Source: Chloroflexota bacterium (lineage in GTDB: Bacteria > Chloroflexota > Anaerolineae > Anaerolineales > DRKV01). Taken from it: 12,050 bases of DNA. Shown piece by piece: positions 6,265 through 12,050 of the stretch (within the stretch, counting starts at the first letter, position 1; every line of letters starts with the position of its first letter). Location of the stretch: positions 1-12,050 of the forward strand of contig DRKV01000154.1 of NCBI GenBank assembly GCA_011051635.1, read 5' to 3'. The position numbers and the translations under genes were made by a program. Below the pieces are notes generated by a model. That model was not told where the DNA came from and searched no databases. It worked only from the letters and a program-made list of their open reading frames with translations.

Positions 6265-6814
6265 AGCAACCCTCCTGTTCGATGGCACGCCGCAGCGCGG
6301 CCAGGGCGCGGTGTTGCAGCGCTTTGACGGCCCCTTCGGTCTTCCCCAGCAAACGCGCTACTTCGCGAGTCGGGCGCCCCTCCAGGAACTTCCCAACCAC
6401 AACCAGCCGCTGTTCCTCGGTGATGTACTCCAGTGCTTTTCGCAGGCAGTCCACGGCCATGCTGTTCTCGGCGGAACGCGCCGGATTGTCCGTCCCGGCC
6501 ACGAGATGCTCTTCCAAAGACAGGGGAGCGTTGTTTTGCCGGCTCTCCCGATGGTAGTCGGTCAGCAGATTGCGGGCAATCGTGTACAACCATGCCAGCA
6601 AGGGCCTGCCGGTTTGGCGGAACTTTGATATCTTCTGCACCATGCGCACAAAGACTTCGGAGGTCAGGTCCTCAGCAACTTGCGGAACGTCCAGCCGCGT
6701 GGCAAAGTAGGTGTAGATGGCGCGGTAATACTGGTCGTGCAAGGCTGCCAGGGCCGCACGGTCACCTTGTTGGGCGCGCCTTATCAATGCAGTTTCATCG
6801 CTGAGACGGTTCAT
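6254..6814 (-). CDS. ECF-type RNA polymerase sigma factor (sigma-70 family)
   Basis: Alternative sigma factor of 186 residues that directs RNA polymerase to a small set of promoters, probably under control of the membrane protein encoded next. Region 2 spans about 20-92. It has the core-binding helix AEDLTSEVFVRMVQKISKF (48-66) and PLLAWLYTIARNLLTDYHR (71-89), which melts and reads the -10 element. A short linker leads to region 4 (about 123-178), whose helix-turn-helix PTREVARLLGKTEGAVKALQ (148-167) reads the -35 element. Only these two domains are present, as in ECF sigmas. I chose the ATG at 6814 (AGGG 5 nt upstream) over a GTG two codons earlier. The 3' end overlaps the next gene by 11 bp. 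Which stimulus it answers cannot be read from the sequence. Confidence 0.93.
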   Translation of the reverse strand: MNRLSDETALIRRAQQGDRAALAALHDQYYRAIYTYFATRLDVPQVAEDLTSEVFVRMVQKISKFRQTGRPLLAWLYTIARNLLTDYHRESRQNNAPLSLEEHLVAGTDNPARSAENSMAVDCLRKALEYITEEQRLVVVGKFLEGRPTREVARLLGKTEGAVKALQHRALAALRRAIEQEGCYEP

Positions 6815-6840
6815 TTGCACCCTGCATAACGGAATTTCCC

Positions 6841-6869
6841 TCGAAAGGATACGGCTCGCATAAAGTTCC
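6841..6869 (-). promoter_or_regulatory. possible ECF-type promoter for the sigma operon
   Basis: The minus strand carries GGAACTTT from 6869, similar to the GGAAC -35 element of many ECF promoters. About 16-18 bp further on is a CTTTCGA stretch that could be the -10. This would allow autoregulation of the sigma gene. The -10 match is weak, so this is tentative. Confidence 0.25.
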
Positions 6870-6880
6870 CCCGCGAAAAA

Positions 6881-6914
6881 GGGCGGACGCGCCTTTGCAG
6901 CGGCGTGCCCGCCC
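6881..6914 (-). terminator. intrinsic terminator after the aldolase gene
   Basis: On the minus strand GGGCGGGCACGCC and GGCGCGTCCGCCC form a 13-position stem with one G-T pair and one mismatch around an 8-nt loop, followed by TTTTT (complement of A6876-6880). It begins 11 nt after the aldolase stop and should end the transport/aldolase operon before the sigma gene. Confidence 0.85.
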
Positions 6915-6925
6915 CGAAAATGGTG

Positions 6926-8005
6926 CTACCCCAGAGCGTTGCGCGCGTTAAGTTCCTCGAAAGCCCGGGTCAGCCGCGCTTTGAAGGATTCCTCCCCCCA
7001 CCGCAGCCAGACGCGCGGGTCGTAATACTTCTTATTGGGTTTGTCCGGCCCTTCGGGGTTGCCCAGTTGGGATTGCAAGTAATCCTTCTTCTCTTTGTAG
7101 TAGGTATGTACTCCGTCCCAAAAAGCCCATTGCAGGTCGGTATCAATGTTCATCTTGACCACGCCGTAGGAGACAGCCTCACGGATGTCTTCCAGCGCCG
7201 AACCGGAACCGCCGTGGAAGACGAAATTGATGGGCTTCTCCGCCGTGCCGAATTTTTCCTGCACGTATTTCTGGGAGTTGCGCAAGATGACGGGACGCAG
7301 TTTCACGTTGCCGGGGCGGTACACGCCGTGGACGTTGCCGAAGGCCGCCGCAATCGTGAAGCGCTCGCTGACTTTCATCAATTCTTCGTAGGCATAGGCC
7401 ACTTCTTCGGGCTGAGTGTAGAGGCGGGAACTGTCCACGCCGGTGTTGTCCACGCCGTCTTCCTCGCCGCCGGTCACGCCCAGTTCGATTTCCAGGGTCA
7501 TCCCCATCTTGCTCATCCGCTCCAGGTAGCGCTTGGAGATTTCGATGTTCTCCTCCAGCGGCTCTTCGGAAAGGTCGAGCATGTGGGAACTGAAAAGCGG
7601 TTTGCCGTGGACTTTGTAGAAGGCCTCGCCAGCGTCGAGCAGACCGTCAATCCAGGGCAGGAGTTTCTTAGCGGCATGGTCGGTATGGACGATGACGCGC
7701 ACCCCGTAGAGTTCCGCCAATTGATGGATGTGGTGCGCCCCAGAGACCGCTCCGGCGATAGCGGCGCGCTGTCCGGCGTTATCCAGCCCTTTGCCGGCGA
7801 AGAAACGCGCCCCGCCGTTGGAAAACTGGATGATGACCGGAGCGTTCACGTCGCGGGCCGTCTCCATCACGGCGTTGACGCTGTTGGTCCCCACCACGTT
7901 GGCCGCGGGGAGGGCAAAGCCGTGCGCTTTGGCATAGGCAAAAATTTTCTGCACATCGTCGCCGGTCACTACCCCGGCGGGAATCTGTTCTCTGAGTGTG
8001 GACAT
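6926..8005 (-). CDS. fbaA: class II fructose-bisphosphate aldolase (E. coli FbaA type)
   Basis: Cleaves fructose 1,6-bisphosphate to dihydroxyacetone phosphate and glyceraldehyde 3-phosphate, or the reverse in gluconeogenesis. It is a cytoplasmic zinc enzyme, normally dimeric. At 359 residues it has the length of E. coli FbaA, and its key residues fall at the same positions: Asp109 and zinc ligand His110 (HTDHAAKKLLPW), Glu174, the flexible-loop Glu181/Glu182, His226, His264 in FHGGSGS, Asn286 and Asp288 in KMNIDTD, and Arg331. All catalytic parts are intact, so it should be active. AGGAG lies 5 nt before the ATG. It begins 22 bp after the ABC ATPase stop and is followed by a terminator, so it is very probably the last gene of the nucleoside/sugar import operon. 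The class IIA, E. coli-like type may reflect transfer, which needs a phylogeny. Confidence 0.97.
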   Translation of the reverse strand: MSTLREQIPAGVVTGDDVQKIFAYAKAHGFALPAANVVGTNSVNAVMETARDVNAPVIIQFSNGGARFFAGKGLDNAGQRAAIAGAVSGAHHIHQLAELYGVRVIVHTDHAAKKLLPWIDGLLDAGEAFYKVHGKPLFSSHMLDLSEEPLEENIEISKRYLERMSKMGMTLEIELGVTGGEEDGVDNTGVDSSRLYTQPEEVAYAYEELMKVSERFTIAAAFGNVHGVYRPGNVKLRPVILRNSQKYVQEKFGTAEKPINFVFHGGSGSALEDIREAVSYGVVKMNIDTDLQWAFWDGVHTYYKEKKDYLQSQLGNPEGPDKPNKKYYDPRVWLRWGEESFKARLTRAFEELNARNALG

Positions 8006-8027
8006 CGTTTCTCCTTTTGGGTCGGAA

Positions 8028-9554
8028 TTACAGTACTTCTTCCGCCGGAGTCCCGGCCATCATCAGGCCGAGTTGTTCTTTGGTCACCTGCCCCGGCTCC
8101 ACCACGGCCACAATCTTCCCGTGGAAGATGACGGCGATGCGGTCGGCGAGGGACATGACCTCGTCCAGTTCGGCGGAGATGAGCAGCACCGCCGCGCCGT
8201 TGTCGCGCGCCGCGACCATCTGCTTGTGGATGTACTCGATGGAACCGACATCCAGGCCGCGGGTGGGTTGATTCGCCAGCAGGAAGCGCGGCTGACGGCT
8301 CAACTCGCGGGCCACGATGACCTTCTGCTGGTTGCCGCCCGAAAGATTCCCCGCCGGAACCAGCGGGCCGGGGGTGCGGATGTCGTACTCGTCAATCAGG
8401 CGCACGGCGTTTTCCATGATGGCCGCGTCGTTGCGTTGGATGCCGTTGGCAAAGGGCGGTTTGTAGTAGGCTACCAGCGCCAGGTTGTCAGCCACCGGAT
8501 AAGGCAGCACCAGCCCGTGCTTCTGGCGGTCTTCGGGGATGTGCCCCATGCCGCGCTCGAACAAAAAGCGGGGGTCCCTGTCGGGGACGGGAGCGCCGTC
8601 AACCGTGATTGCGCCGCTCTCCACCCGGCGCAGCCCTGTAATGGCCTCCGCCAGTTCGGTCTGGCCGTTGCCCTGCACGCCGGCAATCCCTAAAATCTCC
8701 CCGGCGCGTACTTCGAAAGAAATGCCGCGCACGGCCTCCAGTTTGCGCTCGTCCAGGACGTGCAGGTCGCGCACCGCAAAGACCGGCTCTCCGGGGTGGG
8801 CGGGGCCTTTTTCCACCTGCAAGACGACCTCCCGCCCGACCATCATGGCGGCCAGCCCGCTCTCGTCGGTCTCCGCGGGGGTTGTGGTTCCCACCACCTT
8901 GCCGCGGCGCATGACCGTGATACGGTCGGAAATTTCCAGCACTTCCTTGAGTTTGTGGCTGATGAAGATAATCGAGACGCCGCGTTCCGTCAGGTGGCGC
9001 ATGATGCGGAAGAGGTCTTCGGCCTCCTGAGGGGTGAGAACGGCGGTCGGTTCATCCAGCACCAGGATGTTCGCCCGCCGGTAGAGGGCCTTGACAATTT
9101 CAACCCGCTGCTGGATGCCAACCGGCAGGTCTTCCACCACGGCATCGGGGTCAACTTCCAGGCCGTACTCGTGAGAGAGAGCGCGAATCTCCTCCCTGGC
9201 GCGGGTCATATCCAGGGTGAAACCGCGGGTGACCTCCGAGCCGAGGATGATGTTTTCCGCCACGGTGAAGACCGGCACGAGCATGAAATGCTGATGCACC
9301 ATCCCGATACCGCGGGTGATGGCATCGTGGGGGTTCTTGATTTCGATGCGCTGCCCGTCAATGAAGAATTCGCCCTCGTCCGGGGAGTACAGCCCGTAGA
9401 TGATGTTCATCAAAGTGGACTTGCCCGCCCCGTTCTCGCCCAGCAGGGAATGGATTTCGCCCTTTCGCAGGGTAAAGTTCACGCCGTCGTTTGCCAGCAC
9501 GCCGGGAAAGCGCTTGGTGATATTGCGTACTTCCAGAGCCAAAGTTTCGGACAT
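8028..9554 (-). CDS. BMP-type nucleoside/simple-sugar ABC transporter, double ATP-binding protein (YufO/NupO-like)
   Basis: Energises import by the two permeases encoded upstream; 508 residues with two fused ATPase domains. Domain 1 is complete: Walker A GENGAGKST (39-47), Q-loop Gln88, a signature region changed to PVGIQQR (144-150), Walker B ILVLDE (163-168) and H-loop His200. Domain 2 keeps a canonical signature LSGGNQQ (404-410) but has lost catalysis: the Walker A lysine is replaced (GVQGNGQTE, 292-300), Walker B Asp-Glu is Asn428-Gln429 and the H-loop histidine is missing. One composite site is therefore likely to hydrolyse ATP and the other not. This asymmetry fits YufO/NupO-like proteins rather than RbsA, whose second site is closer to consensus. 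It starts 13 bp after the permease stop; the ribosome site GGAG is about 9 nt away. Nucleosides are the likely substrate by family. Confidence 0.93.
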   Translation of the reverse strand: MSETLALEVRNITKRFPGVLANDGVNFTLRKGEIHSLLGENGAGKSTLMNIIYGLYSPDEGEFFIDGQRIEIKNPHDAITRGIGMVHQHFMLVPVFTVAENIILGSEVTRGFTLDMTRAREEIRALSHEYGLEVDPDAVVEDLPVGIQQRVEIVKALYRRANILVLDEPTAVLTPQEAEDLFRIMRHLTERGVSIIFISHKLKEVLEISDRITVMRRGKVVGTTTPAETDESGLAAMMVGREVVLQVEKGPAHPGEPVFAVRDLHVLDERKLEAVRGISFEVRAGEILGIAGVQGNGQTELAEAITGLRRVESGAITVDGAPVPDRDPRFLFERGMGHIPEDRQKHGLVLPYPVADNLALVAYYKPPFANGIQRNDAAIMENAVRLIDEYDIRTPGPLVPAGNLSGGNQQKVIVARELSRQPRFLLANQPTRGLDVGSIEYIHKQMVAARDNGAAVLLISAELDEVMSLADRIAVIFHGKIVAVVEPGQVTKEQLGLMMAGTPAEEVL

Positions 9555-9567
9555 GGTCGTCTCTCCG

Positions 9568-10584
9568 TTACTCCTTCTCGTAGGGTACGCCGTCCGCGGC
9601 AGGCGGGCGCGCCCGTCCGACGAAACCGGCCAGGACGATGATGGTGAGCAGGTAGGGCAGCATCCCGATAAACTGGTGCGGGATGTTCAGACCGGCAAAC
9701 TGCAACTGGGTCTGCATGGCGGTAGCGAAGCCGAACAGCAGCGCCGCTCCCCAGGAACCGAGGGGAGTCCACTTGCCGAAAATCATCACCGCCAATGCCA
9801 CGAAACCGCGCCCGTTGGTCATGGCGCGCTCAAAGGAGCCGACCGCCTCCAGGGTCAGAAAAGCCCCCGCCAGCCCGGCGATTCCCCCCCCAAAGATGAC
9901 GTTGGCATAACGCATCAGGTAAACGTCCACGCCCAGCGTATCGGCTGCCCGCGGGTGCTCGCCCACGGCACGGGTACGCAGCCCCCAGCGAGTGTAGAAG
10001 AGCAGATAATGGCTGAAGAAGACCAGCAAGATGGTAACGTAGGTAATGGGCGGGTTGTTGAAGAACACCGGCCCGATGATGGGGATGTCCGCCAGCGGCC
10101 CCAGGGGGATGGCCTGCAATTTGCCGTGGGTCGTCAATCCCTGCTGGTAGAAGTAGCCGGTCAATCCCAAAGCGAGAATGTTGATGACCGTCCCGCCGAT
10201 AATCTGGTCAATTTTGAGGGTCACCGACATGAAGGCCAGGAGCGCCCCCAGCACCGCGCCGGTCAGCACGCCCGCGATGACGGCCAGGAAGAGATTCCCC
10301 GTCCAGACGTTGACCAGAAAGCCGATGAAGGCCGCCAGGAGCATCTGCCCCTCGATACCGATGTTGATGACGGCGGCGCGCTCACCCCACAGGCCGCACA
10401 AGGCCCCCAGCACCAGCGGGGTGGATTGCCGCACCGTAGAGGCCAGCACCGCCTCCGTGGAGGTGGGGTTTTGGGCGTAGTTCCACAGCACCAGCACCAG
10501 GAGGAGGAGGGCGCTTCCCAGCCCCCAGCCCCAGCGCGCCAGGTACTGCTTCCAGGCAGGAGGAGATTCCAGGGTTGTATTCAT
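9568..10584 (-). CDS. BMP-type nucleoside/simple-sugar ABC transporter permease (YufQ-like, BPD_transp_2)
   Basis: One of two membrane subunits of the importer, 338 residues. I chose the second of two adjacent ATGs (10584) because GGGAGG at 10595-10590 is 5 nt away; the first ATG is only 2 nt away. It has the BPD_transp_2 hallmarks: an N-terminal hydrophobic segment (about 19-35), VINIGIEGQMLLAAF near 71-85, many further hydrophobic stretches, the coupling-helix region LRTRAVGEHPRAADTLGVDV near 203-222, and SFERAMTNGRGFVALAVMIFG near 249-269. It follows the other permease by 12 bp and precedes the ATPase by 13 bp, so the three are one transcript. The two permeases should form a heterodimer, as NupP/NupQ do in Bacillus. 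The substrate cannot be read from the permease alone. Confidence 0.92.
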   Translation of the reverse strand: MNTTLESPPAWKQYLARWGWGLGSALLLLVLVLWNYAQNPTSTEAVLASTVRQSTPLVLGALCGLWGERAAVINIGIEGQMLLAAFIGFLVNVWTGNLFLAVIAGVLTGAVLGALLAFMSVTLKIDQIIGGTVINILALGLTGYFYQQGLTTHGKLQAIPLGPLADIPIIGPVFFNNPPITYVTILLVFFSHYLLFYTRWGLRTRAVGEHPRAADTLGVDVYLMRYANVIFGGGIAGLAGAFLTLEAVGSFERAMTNGRGFVALAVMIFGKWTPLGSWGAALLFGFATAMQTQLQFAGLNIPHQFIGMLPYLLTIIVLAGFVGRARPPAADGVPYEKE

Positions 10585-10596
10585 CATAGCCTCCCG

Positions 10597-11697
10597 TTAC
10601 TGTTGTCCCCAGCCGGTGCTGAGGGTGATTTTCTCGCCTTCCTCGGCCCGGATGCGTAAAATCCAGCGCACAATCATGTCGGCGGCCACGAAGAAGAGGA
10701 TGAGCGCCTGCACCACGTCCGTGATTTCTTTGGCAACCCCGGCATCAAATTGCATCGTGCTGGAACCGGCTTTCATCGCTCCCACCAGCAGGGCGGCGGG
10801 GATGACGCCAAAAGGATGGGTGCGCCCCAAAAGGGCGATGGTGATGCCGTCGAAGCCCAGCCCAACGTTGAAGCCCGGCTGATAGCGGTACACCACCCCC
10901 TGCGTCTCCACCGCCCCGCCGATGCCCGCCAGCAGGCCGCTGATGACCATCGTGAGGATAATCGTGCGGGCGACTTTCATCCCGCTGTAGCGCGCCGCGT
11001 GGGGGTTCAACCCCACCGTGCGGATTTCAAACCCCAGGGTGGTGCGCCACAGGAGCCACCAGGCGATGAAAGCAATCCCCAGGGAGATGATGAAGCCCAG
11101 GGGGATACCGGCCACCACGGGGATGCGGGCCGCGGCGGCTATTTCGGGGGTGCGGGCCACGATGTTGCCGGGGGACGTGTCCTTCCAGGGGCCATCCGCC
11201 AGGTAATCGGTGAGGTTGATGGCGACGTAGTTCAGCATGATGGTGGTGATGACCTCGTGCGCGCCGGTGTAGGCTTTGAGCGCCCCCGGGATGGCAGAGA
11301 ACAGTCCCCCCGCGATTGCTCCGGCGGTCAGCGCCAGCGGGATGTGAATGTATGGCGGCAGGCCGTGAATTCCAAAGCCCACCACAGCCGCCGTAATCGC
11401 GCCCAGGAGCAATTGTCCCTGCGCGCCGATGTTGAACAGGCCGGCCTTGAAGGCAAAAGCAACCGCCAGTCCGCTGAAGACCAGCGGTGTGGCCTTCTCC
11501 AGGGTGCGGCTCAGGGCATCCAGAGAGCCGAAAGAGCCTTTGAGCAAGGCGCTATAGGCATCCAGCGGATTCGCCCCGGAAATCAGCAGAATGACTGCGC
11601 CAATCAACGCGGCCAGCAGTACGGCAGCGGTGGGGATGTTTACCGCCCGCCACAGGGAGCGCAGCCAATTCTCTTTCGAGGAAGCAGATTCGGTCAT
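10597..11697 (-). CDS. BMP-type nucleoside/simple-sugar ABC transporter permease (YufP-like, BPD_transp_2)
   Basis: The other membrane subunit of the importer, 366 residues. I start it at the ATG at 11697 (GAGG 8 nt upstream); an in-frame GTG at 11733 would add 12 residues from a repeat-like intergenic stretch and has no good ribosome site. Family landmarks are FNIGAQGQLLLGAITAA in the first third, a series of hydrophobic helices, the cytoplasmic loop TVGLNPHAARYSGMKVARTI, and GFDGITIALLGRTHPFGVIP near the C-terminus. These match YufP/NupP-type permeases and differ from the YufQ-like partner. It lies 184 bp after the lipoprotein stop. That gap contains two inverted repeats, a common arrangement for raising lipoprotein levels above those of the membrane subunits. 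Confidence 0.92.
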   Translation of the reverse strand: MTESASSKENWLRSLWRAVNIPTAAVLLAALIGAVILLISGANPLDAYSALLKGSFGSLDALSRTLEKATPLVFSGLAVAFAFKAGLFNIGAQGQLLLGAITAAVVGFGIHGLPPYIHIPLALTAGAIAGGLFSAIPGALKAYTGAHEVITTIMLNYVAINLTDYLADGPWKDTSPGNIVARTPEIAAAARIPVVAGIPLGFIISLGIAFIAWWLLWRTTLGFEIRTVGLNPHAARYSGMKVARTIILTMVISGLLAGIGGAVETQGVVYRYQPGFNVGLGFDGITIALLGRTHPFGVIPAALLVGAMKAGSSTMQFDAGVAKEITDVVQALILFFVAADMIVRWILRIRAEEGEKITLSTGWGQQ

Positions 11698-11736
11698 GCG
11701 GACAACCTCAACTCGTGAAGGTTTGAAAAACACAAA

Positions 11737-11778
11737 GGCACAAAGAACTCAAAGCACCTGCTTGGCCTTCTTTGTGCC
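11737..11778. repeat. 11-bp inverted repeat between lipoprotein and permease genes
   Basis: GGCACAAAGAA (11737-11747) and TTCTTTGTGCC (11768-11778) are perfectly complementary around a 20-bp centre. The centre itself holds a small dyad, AAGC-ACCT-GCTT (11752-11763). CACAAAG words also repeat directly at 11731-11745. In the transcript this would fold into a long hairpin just upstream of the permease ribosome site. It could be a dispersed intergenic element or an mRNA processing or stabilising structure. Confidence 0.65.
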
Positions 11779-11817
11779 CCTGCGGCATCGTCCAGTCAAG
11801 CCCCAGTGATGCAAGAC

Positions 11818-11846
11818 GAGGGGCACGCATTTTGGGCGTGCCCCTC
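11818..11846. terminator. strong hairpin downstream of the BMP lipoprotein gene (partial terminator or mRNA stabiliser)
   Basis: A perfect 11-bp stem GAGGGGCACGC / GCGTGCCCCTC with a 7-nt loop lies 35 nt after the lipoprotein stop. On the transcribed minus strand it is followed by GTCTTGCATC rather than a T-run. It is therefore more likely an attenuator, or a stabiliser of the lipoprotein mRNA, than a full terminator. Downstream permease expression would be lower than that of the lipoprotein. Confidence 0.65.
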
Positions 11847-11881
11847 CGAATTCTTTGCAGGCCGACTACCACAACCTCATT

Positions 11882-12050
11882 CTACGGGTGATAGCCGGTA
11901 TCGATGGAACCATCACGCAGGCCCTTGTCGATTTCAGCCAGTTTATCCTTGACTTCCTGCGGAATCTTGCTGTCGAAGTCGTGGAAGGGGGCCAGGCCGG
12001 TCTCGCCGAGATAGTTGCCGCCGGGGAATTCGCCGTTCTTGGCTTTCTCA
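11882..12050 (-). CDS. BMP-family ABC transporter substrate-binding lipoprotein, C-terminal fragment
   Basis: Only the last 55 complete codons are in the window; the rest lies beyond position 12050. The readable end runs EKAKNGEFPGGNYLGETGLA... to ...GLRDGSIDTGYHP and stops with TAG at 11884-11882. The pattern (gGnyxxGlxxgGxglapF...ip.ev.dkl.ei..gi.dG.i) fits the C-terminus of BMP/Bmp/PnrA/TmpC/YufN lipoproteins, which capture nucleosides or related sugars outside the membrane and pass them to the permeases. Placement at the head of the permease-permease-ATPase cluster supports the call. The lipobox and ligand-binding residues cannot be checked here. Confidence 0.85.
   Translation of the reverse strand, partial: EKAKNGEFPGGNYLGETGLAPFHDFDSKIPQEVKDKLAEIDKGLRDGSIDTGYHP

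Noticed and set aside
6265..6288. Upstream GTG start for the anti-sigma gene
   Set aside because: The ATG at 6264 has AGGAGG at ideal spacing and gives a normal 11-bp overlap with the sigma gene. The GTG has no ribosome site.
8028..9554. Defective second ATPase domain taken as a damaged gene
   Set aside because: The loss of the second-site Walker A lysine and Walker B Asp-Glu fits the degenerate second domain expected of YufO/NupO-like proteins, and the frame is intact.
10750..11718. Long plus-strand open frames opposite the transporter genes (also 6905-8131, 8760-9641 and 9400-10659)
   Set aside because: They are rich in His, Gln, Gly and Arg with no domain, as expected from the complement of GC-rich genes. 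The minus-strand proteins are clear family members.
11698..11733. Upstream GTG start for the YufP-like permease
   Set aside because: The added residues come from the CACAAAG-rich intergenic stretch, and a ribosome site precedes the ATG at 11697 instead.

Overview
The window looks like chromosomal DNA from a GC-rich bacterium. My best guess is Chloroflexota (Anaerolineae-like), inferred rather than proven. The support is an ECF sigma factor overlapping a membrane protein with a DUF5667-type region and a long Thr/Pro/Glu/His tail, a BMP-type nucleoside/sugar ABC operon, and intergenic arrays of short G-rich and GTC-rich words. No rRNA, tRNA, CRISPR array, phage gene or transposase was seen.

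Layout. (1) Positions 1-2577, plus strand: two consecutive ABC-2 (NatB-like) permeases of an exporter whose ATPase is probably just upstream of the window. (2) Positions 2478-4870, minus strand: a HemW/HemN-like radical SAM protein followed by a small radical SAM protein. The 149-bp gap between them holds two simple-sequence arrays. The second gene runs 100 bp tail-to-tail into the permease gene. The HemW-like gene has a strong sigma-70-type promoter (TTGACA, 17 bp, TAAAAT) covered by a 38-bp near-perfect palindrome, the clearest regulatory site in the window. (3) Positions 4945-6814, minus strand: an ECF sigma factor and its probable anti-sigma/sensor partner, overlapping by 11 bp and ending in a strong intrinsic terminator. 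(4) Positions 6881-12050, minus strand: a BMP-family substrate-binding lipoprotein (only its C-terminus is in the window), two BPD_transp_2 permeases, a double ATPase, and an E. coli-type class II fructose-bisphosphate aldolase that ends in its own terminator.

How the genes work together. The BMP lipoprotein, permeases and ATPase should form one importer for nucleosides or a related sugar. The aldolase lies 22 bp behind the ATPase and is probably co-transcribed, tying uptake to central sugar-phosphate metabolism. The sigma/anti-sigma pair is a surface-sensing switch. The radical SAM pair may act with the ABC-2 exporter or merely be its neighbour; no precursor peptide was seen. Most annotation here is ordinary. 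The parts worth a second look are the palindromic operator, the intergenic arrays that supply the end of one gene and abut the start of the next, the repeat-built stalk of the anti-sigma protein, and the aldolase in a transport operon.
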